From: Jiella soli
Lineage (GTDB): Bacteria; Pseudomonadota; Alphaproteobacteria; Rhizobiales; Rhizobiaceae
Direction: 5' to 3'
NCBI RefSeq assembly: GCF_020615385.1
Contig: NZ_JAJAVB010000022.1
Coordinates: 68,212 to 132,211 of the forward strand
DNA length: 64,000 nucleotides
Shown here one piece after another: positions 8,592-17,808 of the stretch; the stretch's first letter is position 1, and the number at the start of each line of letters is the position of its first letter. Made by a program: the position numbers and the translations under genes. Below the pieces are notes generated by a model that was given only the letters and a program-made list of their open reading frames with translations, made no database searches and was not told where the DNA came from.

Positions 8592-9680
8592 CTAGAGGTA
8601 GTCGAGGAGGCTCATGCGCGAGATCCGCGCAGTGAGCGCATAAGACGATTCCAGAAGATTGGTCAGCGTCGTGACCCGCGTCGAAGCCTCGTATGGATCG
8701 ACGTCCTCAAAGCTGGAGATCGACAGCTTCAGCACGTTGCTTCGGCTGTTCAAGGCTTCGTCGGTGGTATCGAGACGCTGTTGATTGCCGCCGATCTCGG
8801 CCTGGATCGTCGTCAGCTGCGACAGTCCCCGGCTCAGAGTTTCCGTCGCCCGCCTTGTGAGAAGCTGACGTGCGGAATCGTTCATCCCGTCGGCTCCGAG
8901 ATCCGACATCATGACATAGGCCTTGGCGATGTTGCGGAAGGCCTGGCTATTGGCGGAGTAGCTCGAATTGATGGTCTCGCTGTCGCTGATCCGGTTGCTG
9001 ATCGAGGCATTGTCGGCCTTAGACCAGTTGGCGGTCCAGTTGGCGTCGTTGAACAGATTGTCGGGATCGCTGGAATCGTCGAAATACTTGTCCAGGAAGG
9101 CATCGAGCTGCGTATCGGTCATCGTCGACATGGCGCTGATGCCGTTGGCGCTCATATAGGTGCTCAGCGCATCGCTGACCGACTTCTGCGCCGTCGATCC
9201 GTCATAGCCCGCGGACGGCAAGCCGGTGCCGTCTTCCGTGAAGCTGATCGGCGCCTGGTCGGTCGCCGAGCCGGAGAACAGGAAGCGGCTGCCGAGCGAC
9301 GCGTTCAGCGCGCCGACGAACTGCTGCATGTTCGCGCTCGCCTGATCCATGTCCGCGTTGATACCGGCGTCTTCCGTCCCGTTCGCCATCACCGACTGCA
9401 GGAGGCTGTTGCCGGTGTCGGCGAGAGACTGCAGCGAGGTCTGCATGATCTCGAAGCGCTGGCTGATGATGGAATTGGACTGGCGCTGGCGATGGGCCGC
9501 TTCCTGTTCGGCACGCAGCGAGATCGTCTGGATCGTGCGCACGCCGAGGGCGAGACCGACATCGTCGAGGTGGCCGGTCGTCACCTCCTTCTGCGCCTTG
9601 GTCAGGTCGCTCTGGATCCGCGAAATCGCGGAGCGCGGAGCGTTCATCAGGGAGAGATTGGAGACAAGAAAGTTGGACAT
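8592..9680 (-). CDS. flgL: Hook-filament junction protein FlgL (HAP3)
   Basis: The 362-residue protein has the flagellin-like N-terminal helix (SNLSLMNAPRSAISRIQSDLTKAQKEVTTG, residues about 8-37), a variable central domain of about 170 residues and the C-terminal helix (EASTRVTTLTNLLESSYALTARISRMSLLDYL). This arrangement and length fit FlgL of Rhizobiales. It forms the second junction ring between FlgK and the filament. It begins 11 bp downstream of flgK, giving a flgE-flgK-flgL unit. Cysteine is absent, as in most axial proteins. Confidence 0.93.
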   Translation of the reverse strand: MSNFLVSNLSLMNAPRSAISRIQSDLTKAQKEVTTGHLDDVGLALGVRTIQTISLRAEQEAAHRQRQSNSIISQRFEIMQTSLQSLADTGNSLLQSVMANGTEDAGINADMDQASANMQQFVGALNASLGSRFLFSGSATDQAPISFTEDGTGLPSAGYDGSTAQKSVSDALSTYMSANGISAMSTMTDTQLDAFLDKYFDDSSDPDNLFNDANWTANWSKADNASISNRISDSETINSSYSANSQAFRNIAKAYVMMSDLGADGMNDSARQLLTRRATETLSRGLSQLTTIQAEIGGNQQRLDTTDEALNSRSNVLKLSISSFEDVDPYEASTRVTTLTNLLESSYALTARISRMSLLDYL

Positions 9681-9691
9681 GCTCTTGCCGA

Positions 9692-11074
9692 TCAGCTGAC
9701 GTTGAGAAGCGTGTCGAGCATCTGGCCGATCGTCGCGACGATCTTGCTCGATGCCTGATACGAGCGTTCGAGATCGAGGAGATGCGTCATCTCCTCGTCG
9801 AGATTGATGCCGGTCTTGTTGGACAGGGCGTCCTGGGTGCCGGTCAGCAGCGTCGACTGGTAGTCGATGTCGGAGGCCGTGGTGGCACGGGCGTTCTCGA
9901 GCCAGCTGATCGACGATCCGGCATAGCCGATCAACGAGGACTGGCCTCCGGAGCCGAGCGCGGGGTTGAAGCTGCGCTGGGTCGTCATCGCCGAGATCAG
10001 GCTGTTGATACGGTCGGAAAAGCCGCTGGAACCGGTGGTGTTATACTGGCCGGCCGAGCCGTCGCGCACGAGCGTGGGATCGGCGTCGAAGGCGGCCGTG
10101 ACATCCAGCGAACCGGCCGAGCCAGGCGCGGTGCCGGCGGAAAAGAGCCCAGGCCCGCTCGCTTCGGAAAAGGCGTCGACGAGGTTCGTCGCGATCGCGT
10201 CGAGCTGGCCCTGGAAGGTGATGGCGGTCTCGTCGCGCAGTTTCAGAAGCCCGAAGACGCTGCCGCTCCCGATCGGCATGGTCGACGAGGCGCCGACACT
10301 GACGCCATCGATCTTGAAGGCATTGCCGGTCACGGTGGCGTCGTAGGCCGGCTGAGCGCTGAATTCGACCGAGCGCGGGGTCGTCTCGAAAAGGGTGATG
10401 CCCGAATCCGTCGTCAGCACCATGTCGTTGCCGGTTCGCATCTGGGTGTTGATGCCAACATAGCCGGAGAGCTTGGTGACGATCTGGTCCCGCTGGTCGA
10501 TCGCGTCGGTGACGTCCGTGCCGAGCGCCGTGCCGGACACGACCCTGTCGTTGAGTGACTGGAACTGCTTGAGCAGCTTGTTCATGTCGTCCGCGGCCGC
10601 CGAAAGCTGGGTATCGGCGTCCTTGCGCGCGTTCTGAATGGCGGTGGTCGCGCTGTTCAGGCTGTTGACGACGTCCTTGGCGGCGTCGACCGCCGCCCGT
10701 GCGGTCTGGGCATCTTCCGGCGAGACCGCGAAGTCCGCGAGCGCCGACTTCAACGCGGTAAGCGTCGCGGCCGGCGTGTTGGTGGAATCGACGTCGCCGA
10801 TGACCGCCCGGATGGAATTCAACGCGTCCGACATCGCCTTCGAGGCCGCCAGCGAACCGTTGGCGGCCGTCATCGAGCGGAAGAGCGCCTGATTTTCCGA
10901 CTGGGAGATGGACGTGATCTTTACGCCGCCCAGACCGTTGCTGATCTGGTTGGCGTATTTGCGCGTCGCGCCGCTGTTATCGGCGTTGGCGATGTTGCGC
11001 GACACGAGGGCCGTCTGCGCCGAAACGGTTGCCAGCGACGATCGGGCGTTCGTGAATGCGGAAAGCAGCGACAT
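9692..11074 (-). CDS. flgK: Hook-associated protein FlgK (HAP1)
   Basis: The 460-residue protein carries the rod/hook consensus at its N-terminus (ALVSRNIANADNSGATRK, about residues 23-40) and the C-terminal helix DEEMTHLLDLERSYQASSKIVATIGQMLDTLLNVS. The middle contains QRDQIVTKLSGYVGINTQMR followed by a Gly/Ser-rich beta region, as in other FlgK proteins. It is the first junction protein above the hook. It lies 38 bp downstream of flgE and 11 bp upstream of flgL. The FlgN-like gene downstream is a candidate chaperone. Confidence 0.95.
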   Translation of the reverse strand: MSLLSAFTNARSSLATVSAQTALVSRNIANADNSGATRKYANQISNGLGGVKITSISQSENQALFRSMTAANGSLAASKAMSDALNSIRAVIGDVDSTNTPAATLTALKSALADFAVSPEDAQTARAAVDAAKDVVNSLNSATTAIQNARKDADTQLSAAADDMNKLLKQFQSLNDRVVSGTALGTDVTDAIDQRDQIVTKLSGYVGINTQMRTGNDMVLTTDSGITLFETTPRSVEFSAQPAYDATVTGNAFKIDGVSVGASSTMPIGSGSVFGLLKLRDETAITFQGQLDAIATNLVDAFSEASGPGLFSAGTAPGSAGSLDVTAAFDADPTLVRDGSAGQYNTTGSSGFSDRINSLISAMTTQRSFNPALGSGGQSSLIGYAGSSISWLENARATTASDIDYQSTLLTGTQDALSNKTGINLDEEMTHLLDLERSYQASSKIVATIGQMLDTLLNVS

Positions 11075-11112
11075 GTCGCGACAGGCTCCCTAGGTGACGC
11101 TGGCGAGGCCGC

Positions 11113-12273
11113 TCAGCGCTTCAGATTGACGAGGACGTCGAGGATCTCCGAGCCGGTCTGGAAGACCTTCGAATTGGCGCTGTAGGACCGCTGCGCCGAG
11201 ATCATGTCGGTCAGTTCGCCGGCCAGGTCGACGTTGGACTGCTCGAGCGCACGCGAGGCCATCGTGCCGAAACCGTTGCTGCCGGCCGCGCCATAGGTCA
11301 CGGTTCCGGACCTCTGATTGGCCGAGTAGACGTTGCCGGTGTTGGCGGTCAGCTGGTCGGGGCTGGAGAAGTTGGCGAGGTTGACCGTGTAGAGTTCCTT
11401 GGTGGCGCCATTGTCCATGACGCCGCTGACAACGCCATTCTCGTCGACCGAGAAGTCGGTGAAGGAGCCGGCGGGATTGCCGTCGGCGGTCAGCCTGGCG
11501 GAATAGGCAGTGTTGTATTCGGTCAGCGTTCCGAAGTTGAGGTCGACGGCGCCGCCCCCGAGGGGGAAGTTCATGGTCGCCGGCGTCGCAGTCCCGACGC
11601 CGCCAGTAAACGTCAATGAACTGGTCGTCGTGGTCGTGCCGTCCGTCGCGCTGACGTCCCAGCCGCCTGTCGTCTTCGTCAGCGTGAACGTCAACGAGGT
11701 GGGGGTGCCGACATCGTCATAGACGATGAGCGAACTCGTCTTGGTGTCGCCGACGGCGGCTGTCGTCGGAAGCTGGAAATCGAGATTGGCGGTCGTGCTC
11801 GCTTCCGGCGCCTGGATCTCGCCGACCGGCAGCGTGATCGGGCCGATCTTGCCGTCTGCGGCGGTTCCAGTGAGCCGGTAGCCCGCGGAATTGACCAGAT
11901 AGGTCGTCTCGACGCCGCCGACGGTCTCCGTCTTCTGCACGAAGGCGCCGGCCCTGGTGTAGAATTCGCGGCCCGCCGCATCCTGCACGACGAAGAAGCC
12001 GTTGCCCTGGATCGCGAGATCGGTCGAGGAGGAGGTGCCGGCGATGCTGCCCGATTGGGTGATCGACTGGCGCACCTGCGTCCGGACGCTGCCGGAATTG
12101 TAGTCGCCGCCACCGCCGCCGCCCTGGGCGAGGACGATGGTCGAAAACTCGGCCGAGTTTCGCTTGTATCCGGGGGTGTCCGAATTGGCGATATTGTCGG
12201 ACACGGCCGACAGGCGGTTTGCCTGCGCGTTCATGCCCGATACGCTCGTCCTGAAGACGCCGTTGATGCTCAT
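11113..12273 (-). CDS. flgE: Flagellar hook protein FlgE
   Basis: The 386-residue product starts MSINGVFRTSVSGMNAQANRL and carries the axial motif DNIANSDTPGYKR, then beta domains rich in Thr/Gly. It ends with a canonical hook terminus (LAGELTDMISAQRSYSANSKVFQTGSEILDVLVNLKR). The ATG at 12273 is preferred over an in-frame ATG eight codons upstream, because GGAG lies between them and the conserved N-terminus begins here. FlgE polymerises into the hook; FlgD caps it and FliK measures it, both encoded nearby. It follows rem after a strong hairpin, and a GTTAA-type repeat lies about 140 bp upstream. Confidence 0.95.
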   Translation of the reverse strand: MSINGVFRTSVSGMNAQANRLSAVSDNIANSDTPGYKRNSAEFSTIVLAQGGGGGGDYNSGSVRTQVRQSITQSGSIAGTSSSTDLAIQGNGFFVVQDAAGREFYTRAGAFVQKTETVGGVETTYLVNSAGYRLTGTAADGKIGPITLPVGEIQAPEASTTANLDFQLPTTAAVGDTKTSSLIVYDDVGTPTSLTFTLTKTTGGWDVSATDGTTTTTSSLTFTGGVGTATPATMNFPLGGGAVDLNFGTLTEYNTAYSARLTADGNPAGSFTDFSVDENGVVSGVMDNGATKELYTVNLANFSSPDQLTANTGNVYSANQRSGTVTYGAAGSNGFGTMASRALEQSNVDLAGELTDMISAQRSYSANSKVFQTGSEILDVLVNLKR

Positions 12274-12371
12274 CCGCTGATGCTCCGTGCCATCCACACA
12301 GCGAAAGCAATAGGCGTCAAAGCTTGCGTCTGGCTGTTGGCGACCGCAACCAGATCGACATTCTCAATGTA

Positions 12372-12409
12372 GAAACGCCCCGCCAATATAATATTGGCGA
12401 GGCGCTTTC
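12372..12409. terminator. Strong hairpin between rem and flgE
   Basis: The core is the perfect palindrome CGCCAATAT-A-ATATTGGCG (12381-12399). It is extended by GAAA..CGCC on the left and GGCG..TTTC on the right with one mismatch and one bulge. On the minus strand TTTCTACATT follows, so it could end rem transcription. The AT-rich symmetric core would also suit a dimeric DNA-binding protein upstream of flgE. Confidence 0.55.
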
Positions 12410-12410
12410 A

Positions 12411-12426
12411 ATTAACGTTTTAGTAA
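12411..12426 (-). promoter_or_regulatory. GTTAA-type direct repeat upstream of flgE
   Basis: Read on the minus strand this is GTTACTAAAAC followed by GTTAA, two half-sites with an 11-bp period. It is the most degenerate of four related sites in the flagellar cluster (see 13139, 13254 and 20448). It is about 140 bp upstream of the flgE start codon, beside the hairpin at 12372-12409. It may bind Rem/FtcR or CtrA. Confidence 0.35.
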
Positions 12427-12436
12427 CGCTTCCTGT

Positions 12437-13108
12437 TTACTCAACACCAATGCCATACCCGAGGTAACGCTTGGACGAGACCGGGTCGTAGCCGAGGCGC
12501 ATCTTGAGCTTCTTGCGGAGCTTGGAGATGTGGCTCTCGATGACGTTCTCTTCGACGTTCTCGTCGAAGATCCCGTAGATGGCGTTGAAGAGCTGCTGCT
12601 TGGACACCCGGCGGCCACGGTTGGACACCAGATATTCCAGGATCCGGCGCTCGCGGCGGGGCAGAGCCATCGGCTTGCCGGCGACTTCCGCGTCGCGGCC
12701 GTCCTGATAGACGCTGATTTCGCCGATCACGGTACGCGCCGCCTCGCTCGCCTCGCGGCGGCGGATCGCGCCGACACGGGCGAGGATTTCCTTGACATGG
12801 ATAGGCTTGGAGACGACGTCGTCGACACCGGCAGCGAAGAGATCGAGGGTCCCGTCGAGGTTGCGGTTCTCAGAGAGCGCGATCAACGGAGCCTTGGAGC
12901 GGGCCCGGATCAGCCGCGGAGATACGGCGCGATCGTCGAAGTCGCCGAGCAGGAACGCCTCGACTGCGGAGATGTCGGCCTCCGGGGCGGTCTCCACCCA
13001 ATCGCGAAATTCGCCGGCGTCGAAGCCCGCCGCAGAGACGCCCTCGCGGGCAAAAAGCGACTGGTAGCCGCTGGTCACGAGTTCACGATTATCAACCACT
13101 ACGATCAT
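12437..13108 (-). CDS. rem: Rem/FtcR-type orphan response regulator of flagellar genes
   Basis: This 223-residue OmpR-family protein has an N-terminal receiver domain (MIVVVDNRELVTSGYQSLFA; SKPI with Lys101) and a C-terminal winged helix (PRRERRILEYLVSNRGRRVSKQQLFNAIYG). The receiver is unusual: only one Asp is seen at the metal site (D6), and the phosphoacceptor position lies in LLGDFDDR (D56 is the likeliest). No kinase gene adjoins it. Position between fliK/motD and flgE identifies it as Rem (Sinorhizobium) or FtcR (Brucella), which activate flagellar genes in exponential phase. The start at 13108 has GGAGG 7 nt upstream; a 13-codon extension lacks a ribosome site. Two GTTAA-type repeats precede it. 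Confidence 0.9.
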   Translation of the reverse strand: MIVVVDNRELVTSGYQSLFAREGVSAAGFDAGEFRDWVETAPEADISAVEAFLLGDFDDRAVSPRLIRARSKAPLIALSENRNLDGTLDLFAAGVDDVVSKPIHVKEILARVGAIRRREASEAARTVIGEISVYQDGRDAEVAGKPMALPRRERRILEYLVSNRGRRVSKQQLFNAIYGIFDENVEENVIESHISKLRKKLKMRLGYDPVSSKRYLGYGIGVE

Positions 13109-13138
13109 TTTATCCTCCAAGGCCGCCGCCGCGTTGTT

Positions 13139-13154
13139 GGTAAACAAGAGGTAA
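13139..13154 (-). promoter_or_regulatory. Degenerate GTTAA-type repeat, rem-proximal
   Basis: On the minus strand this reads GTTACCTCTTG followed by TTTAC, again an 11-bp period. It lies 31-46 nt upstream of the rem start codon, close to where a promoter or the leader would be. Feedback by Rem on its own gene is possible but unproven. Confidence 0.35.
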
Positions 13155-13253
13155 CCTGACCCGAGTCTTGCGCCTATCCTGAAATTTAGTGGTCTATTAA
13201 CCCTCCCATGCCAGGATCAACCAAGTCATTGATTCTCATGAATATCTTTTTGG

Positions 13254-13269
13254 TTAACGAGAGGTTAAC
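13254..13269. promoter_or_regulatory. Perfect TTAA-N7-TTAAC box upstream of rem
   Basis: TTAA (13254-13257), seven bases (CGAGAGG) and TTAAC (13265-13269) match the full CtrA consensus. The same bases on the minus strand form an 11-bp-period direct repeat of CGTTAAC, the geometry expected for OmpR-family dimers such as Rem itself. It lies about 150 bp upstream of the rem start in a 242-bp non-coding gap, so it most likely governs rem. Confidence 0.6.
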
Positions 13270-13350
13270 GGCGGTCGCGGACCCCTTGTGAGGCCTGCGC
13301 GCCACAGTCGCCGAGCGACCTTTTCCGGGGCTGATTATCAGCTTGACCGA

Positions 13351-14922
13351 TCAGATGTAGATCGTCGGATCGAGTTCCGAGCGGCGGCTCCGGTTTTCAC
13401 TCCGGTCTGCCGGGTCGGCGCCTGCCGGCATGCGCCCGCGCTGTTCGCCCCCACCTTGCGCACCGCCGCCATTCTGCGACGCGGCGTTCTGGCCCGCCGA
13501 GGCTCCGGCACCGCCGCCGGAGGTCCCGCCAGCCCCGCCATCCGCCTGGCCCGCGCCCGCATTCGCTCCCGGATTGGACCTCAGATTGCCGGGGTCGCGG
13601 ACGGAGATGCTGATCGCCGCGTCGTCGACAGAAAAGCCGGCCTTGTTCAGAAGCTTCTTCAATCCGTTGGTGTCGTCCTTCAGGGCCAGCGCGGCTTCGG
13701 GCCGGCTCGCCTCGAGATGGACCGCGAGCGCGCCGCCGACCATGCGCATGGTGACGTCGACCGTTCCCAGGCTCTCCGGCTGAAGCTGGATCTGGATGGT
13801 CTTCAGCGCGGCGCCGCCGGCCTGCAGACGCAGCCGCTCCGCCGGAGCACCAGGGCCCTGCGGGACGATGCTGGGCAAAGTGCGGCCGAGCGCGCCGGAA
13901 AGCTGGCGCGAGACCGGCGCCCCGATGTCAGCTGCGGAGACGTCGGCCTTCAAGAGCCCGTTCTTCGTATCCGCGGCCCCGCCGTCGGCATCGAGGTCGT
14001 GGGAACCGGCTTCCTCGCGGCCGAGCGCGGCGATCTGATCGGCCAGGGCGGACCTCGCACCATTCGCCGCCTTGCCGATCGATGTGTCGCCGCTGCCGTC
14101 AGCCGATGCCTCGTCCGCGTCCGCACCGGATCGCAGCCCGGCCGGCTGAAAGTCGGTGCGCATCGAGACGAGGTCGACGCGTCCCTTCGGCGTTCGGTCT
14201 TCGGCTGCTGCGGCGGAGGGAAGCCTGCGCGTGACGTCGACCGCAGACGGCGCCGTGTCGGCGGTCGCGTGGGGTGCCTTTCCGTCCGCGGCGGCTCCGG
14301 TTGCGCCTTGCGCGGCGTTCCCGCTCTTGCCCGTCGTGGCGCCCGCCTCGTCGCCGGTTTCGGCAGATGTCGTCTCCAGGCCCTCCAGCTTGAGGTCTGC
14401 GACAGGACCGCTCCCGTTCCGGGTCGCCATGTTCGCGCCCGTCGCATTGGCGGCCTGTGCCGTCTCCGGCGAGGCGTTCCTGCCGGTGGCGGCGAGGGCC
14501 AGGCCTGCTGCAGCACTCAACGCGGCAACGGATACGCCGGCCGATCCGTCGGCCGTCGCCTTCGTGCCGGACTTCGACGACGAACCGCCCTCCTCCGCCG
14601 CGTCCGCCGTCTCGTCATCGTCGCCGATCGAAAGCAGGGCGGCGAGCGATGCGGGCATGGACTCCGAGCGGCCTTTGCCGGATCGATGGGCCTCCTTCGC
14701 CGTCGCGGATTCGTCCGTGGAGGTGGTCTTCTCCTCGTCCGCCTTCGCCGCGTCCTTCTTCGCCTTGCCGGGCGTCGAGCCTTCCTTGGCATCCCCGGCC
14801 GCGGCCACGAACTGCGAGAAGTCGTCGTCCGATCCGGACGTCTTCTGCGATGCGCCCGCCGATCCCGACTGGACCGGACGGCTCGGAGCATTGAGCGCAG
14901 CGATGCTTGGCGATGTCGTCAT
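13351..14922 (-). CDS. fliK: Flagellar hook-length control protein FliK (MotD)
   Basis: The 523-residue protein has a long, disordered Ala/Asp/Lys/Ser-rich N-terminal part of about 340 residues and then a compact C-terminal domain of the Flg_hook type (PF02120). Landmarks of that domain are QIQLQPESLGTVDVTMRMVGGALAVHLEASRPEAA and LKKLLNKAGFSVDDAAISI. The tail is Gly/Ala/Gln-rich. This is the protein called MotD in Sinorhizobium and later assigned as FliK; it sets hook length and switches export specificity. It lies 208 bp downstream of motC, with rem next. A large antisense reading frame over the gene is composition-driven and not real. Confidence 0.88.
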   Translation of the reverse strand: MTTSPSIAALNAPSRPVQSGSAGASQKTSGSDDDFSQFVAAAGDAKEGSTPGKAKKDAAKADEEKTTSTDESATAKEAHRSGKGRSESMPASLAALLSIGDDDETADAAEEGGSSSKSGTKATADGSAGVSVAALSAAAGLALAATGRNASPETAQAANATGANMATRNGSGPVADLKLEGLETTSAETGDEAGATTGKSGNAAQGATGAAADGKAPHATADTAPSAVDVTRRLPSAAAAEDRTPKGRVDLVSMRTDFQPAGLRSGADADEASADGSGDTSIGKAANGARSALADQIAALGREEAGSHDLDADGGAADTKNGLLKADVSAADIGAPVSRQLSGALGRTLPSIVPQGPGAPAERLRLQAGGAALKTIQIQLQPESLGTVDVTMRMVGGALAVHLEASRPEAALALKDDTNGLKKLLNKAGFSVDDAAISISVRDPGNLRSNPGANAGAGQADGGAGGTSGGGAGASAGQNAASQNGGGAQGGGEQRGRMPAGADPADRSENRSRRSELDPTIYI

Positions 14923-15130
14923 TGCGAAATTCCGGATCTGTTGCCGACACGGGCCGTTTCGCCGTGCCGCCGCGGATAGCCGCGGTGCCCCCCATGCAGT
15001 CTCGTCGCGACGTCGGCCGGGACCGTCTCCCCCGGCTGCCCCGCGAACGAAGCCGACGCCGCCCGCGCCTGAGCCTTCGCCACCCGTCCAGAGGTGCCCG
15101 CGTGCCCTGTTCCGTCATGTCCCAAAGCCG

Positions 15131-16570
15131 TCACTCGTCGGCGCTAGCGAGGTCGCCGCGGACTTCCTTGAGCAGCGCCTCGCCACGCGAAAGGACGTCG
15201 GAGTCGGGCATCGGCGGCGAGTCTGCGCTCGGCTTGCCTTCCATCGTGGCGGAGATCATCAGCGGCTTGCTGATCTGCTTCAGCACATCGGCCGTCGCTG
15301 TCAGCAGCTTGCGGTCGGCGGGATGAAGGTCCTCCGGCTTGATGGTATCGAGCACGGCCCGCGCCTCCAGGACGTTGCGCTGCGTCAGACCGGCGGCGAT
15401 GTCGTAGAGCTTGGCACGCTGGAGATCGCCCTCGGCGACGTTCTTGAACCGCAGCGCCCTGTCGGACGCCATGGTCGCGAGCGTCATCCGTCCGGCGACG
15501 AGCGCGCGCCGCGCCACGGCAAGATAGATGGTGACCTGCTGGTCGTCGGGAAGCTTCGCCACGCAGTCCGCCACGGTGTTGATCGTGTCCTCCTCGGTGC
15601 CCGCCGGCCGCTCCGCATAGACGGCCGAGAACCGCGCACGGAAATTGGCGGCGTAGACGGAATTGCCGTAGCGGTCGAAATACTGCCTGGCGTAGCGGTC
15701 GGCCTTCGCATGGTCATTGTTCTGCTCGGCGAGGAGAACGCCGAGACGCAAGGCCGCCTCTTCCAGAAGCGTGCCGGGCGCTAGCAGCATCACCCGCTCG
15801 AGCCGGCCCAGTGCGTCGGCCGACGCAGTCATCTGTTCCATCTGCGCCAGCGCCAGCTGGACCTGCGCGGCAAAGCTCGGCTCGGCGAATTTGAGGTCGA
15901 GCGAGGACAGGAGCTTGACCGCTTCGTCGGTGCGGTTCTCGACATAGGCGAGAGCGCCCTTCAGCATGACCTCGTCCTCGCCCTGCGGCCGCAGCTGCGA
16001 AATCAGCTCGCGCAACACGTCCGGCGGACCGCCGCTGAGCACGTAGAGCGCCAGGGCCCGCATGTTGCGCGGATCCTTCCAGACATCCGGCTGCTCGCGC
16101 ACGAAGGTCGGGCCATAATAGCGCAGGAGCTGTGACTGGACGCGGATCGCGGCAGCATTGCCGCGCGCAATCTGGTCCTGGAGGAACTGCAGCGAGCGGA
16201 CCACCTCGTAGGGCATCGGCCCGCGCTGCTCCGGCCATGAGCCGGCGGCCTCCCCTTCGTGCTCTGCGCCCTCCTCCGCGGCGTGGTCCGCCTCGGCATG
16301 CATGTCGGAGTTCGCAGACGCATCCTCCGCATCGGCCGTATTCGCCTCGACCGCGCCCGCAACGGCTTCGTGGGTCTCGTCCGAGGCCGCCGCGGATTCA
16401 TGGGGCTCGCCATGCGTGCGCTGGGCGTCTTCGGCGGCCCGCCGCACGCGCTCGGCGACCGAATCCCCCACCTGCGGGAGCGCGGTCTCTTCCGCTCGCG
16501 CCGGCATCGTGCAGAAGAGCGCGAGCAGGACGAGCAGGAAGCGACGATGGCAAACGCCCGCCAGGATCAT
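15131..16570 (-). CDS. motC: Motor protein MotC, periplasmic partner of MotB
   Basis: The 479-residue product begins with a signal peptide (RRFLLVLLALFCTMPARA, cleavage near residue 26). An acidic, His-rich low-complexity stretch follows (about residues 40-110), and then an all-helical region from PMPYEVVRSLQFLQDQIARGNAAA onward with tetratricopeptide-like helices (DVLRELISQLRPQGEDEVMLKGALAYVENRTDEA). MotC is specific to rhizobia and relatives and binds the periplasmic part of MotB. The start overlaps the motB stop by 4 bp (ATGA), which fixes the start against a longer extension that reads through motB in another frame. It ends 208 bp before fliK. Confidence 0.88.
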   Translation of the reverse strand: MILAGVCHRRFLLVLLALFCTMPARAEETALPQVGDSVAERVRRAAEDAQRTHGEPHESAAASDETHEAVAGAVEANTADAEDASANSDMHAEADHAAEEGAEHEGEAAGSWPEQRGPMPYEVVRSLQFLQDQIARGNAAAIRVQSQLLRYYGPTFVREQPDVWKDPRNMRALALYVLSGGPPDVLRELISQLRPQGEDEVMLKGALAYVENRTDEAVKLLSSLDLKFAEPSFAAQVQLALAQMEQMTASADALGRLERVMLLAPGTLLEEAALRLGVLLAEQNNDHAKADRYARQYFDRYGNSVYAANFRARFSAVYAERPAGTEEDTINTVADCVAKLPDDQQVTIYLAVARRALVAGRMTLATMASDRALRFKNVAEGDLQRAKLYDIAAGLTQRNVLEARAVLDTIKPEDLHPADRKLLTATADVLKQISKPLMISATMEGKPSADSPPMPDSDVLSRGEALLKEVRGDLASADE

Positions 16571-17808
16571 GACTGCGGCTCGGTCAGCAGGATTTCGATA
16601 CGGCGATTGACGGCCGCTTCCGGATTTTTCGGATCCTTCAGCTTGCGGTCGGCAAAGCCCTCGATCCCCTTGACGCGGTTTTCGTCGAGGCCGCCGCGCG
16701 CCAGCATGTAGTAGGCCATGTGAGCCCGGGCGGTCGAAAGGCGCCAGTTGTCGTAGTCCTCGCTCTTGTAGGGACGGGCATCGGTGTAGCCGCGAATGGT
16801 GATGTCGCCCTTGCGGGTGGCCAGGACAGCCGCGATCTTCTCCATCATCCTCACCGCGCCGGGCGTGGGCTTCGCCGAGCCGAGATCGAACATGCCGCTC
16901 GTCACCTCGTCGGTGAGCGAGATCGTCACGCCGCCGTCGCCGACCTTGACCTCGACGCTGGAGGGCACGTTCTTGCCCATCTCCGCGAGCTTCGCCTGAA
17001 TCTCGGCCTTCAGCTTTTCGGCGTCGTTCTGACCCTTGCCTTCCTTGTCTCCCGTTCCGTCCTTCTCGCTCTTCCCGCCCTTGCCAGCGGGAGCAGCCTT
17101 CAGATCCTCGTCGGACTTGATCCCGTCTTCCGGGGACTTCGCCTCGTTCGGTCCAAGGCCGGCATCCGTGCCGTTGAGGTCTGTCATCGGATCCTCCGGC
17201 GGGATCACCGCCGTGCGGAACTCGATCGGCGGAAGGTCCTTCAGCCGGCCACCGCTCTCGGTGATGTTCGGCGTCAGCTGCCACGAGGTCGGGTCGAACG
17301 GATCACGATAGGCGTCGCCGCCGTTGAGACCGGGAAGTCCCGAGCCGTCCGGCTTGCCCTTTTCGCCCTGATTGCCGGTCGAGGTGCTCTGAGCGGCGAT
17401 CTCGGCCAAGACGGCATAGGGATCGCGGAACAGTGCGCGTTCCTCGCCGCCGGTCTGGTCTCCCGCCACGGGCTTGCCATGCGGATCACCGTTGGTCTCG
17501 GCGATGCTCTCGCCCATCTGATCGGCCTCTCGGTCCGCCCCGTCGTCCTTCTGCTGAATGCCTCTGGTCGCGGGGGACGGATCGTTGAGCTTGATCGGAT
17601 TGAAATACTGAGCGACCTGCTTGCGGGTCGCCATGTCCGATGCGTTGGTCAGCCACATCACCAGGAAGAACGCCATCAACGCCGTCATGAAGTCGGCGAA
17701 GGCGATCTTCCAGACGCCGCCATGATGTTCGTCGTGCTCGCCGTGGCCACGGCGAACGATGATGATTTCCTGGTGCTCCAGGTGGCCGGCTTCCGATGGT
17801 CCGCTCAC
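16567..17808 (-). CDS. motB: Flagellar stator protein MotB
   Basis: The 413-residue protein has one membrane helix (FADFMTALMAFFLVMWLTNA) with the proton-carrying aspartate at D39. A long linker of about 220 residues follows, and then an OmpA-like peptidoglycan-binding domain (GDITIRGYTDARPY, NWRLSTARAHMAYYMLARGG, VNRRIEILL). MotA, its partner, is not in the window. The linker is longer than in enteric MotB and is where MotC would bind. The GTG start overlaps the FliH-like gene by 4 bp (GTGA) and the stop overlaps motC by 4 bp. Confidence 0.95.
   Translation of the reverse strand: MSGPSEAGHLEHQEIIIVRRGHGEHDEHHGGVWKIAFADFMTALMAFFLVMWLTNASDMATRKQVAQYFNPIKLNDPSPATRGIQQKDDGADREADQMGESIAETNGDPHGKPVAGDQTGGEERALFRDPYAVLAEIAAQSTSTGNQGEKGKPDGSGLPGLNGGDAYRDPFDPTSWQLTPNITESGGRLKDLPPIEFRTAVIPPEDPMTDLNGTDAGLGPNEAKSPEDGIKSDEDLKAAPAGKGGKSEKDGTGDKEGKGQNDAEKLKAEIQAKLAEMGKNVPSSVEVKVGDGGVTISLTDEVTSGMFDLGSAKPTPGAVRMMEKIAAVLATRKGDITIRGYTDARPYKSEDYDNWRLSTARAHMAYYMLARGGLDENRVKGIEGFADRKLKDPKNPEAAVNRRIEILLTEPQS

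Noticed and set aside
13288-14979. 563-codon frame opposite fliK
   Set aside because: Its composition mirrors the low-complexity N-terminus of FliK; no domain features.
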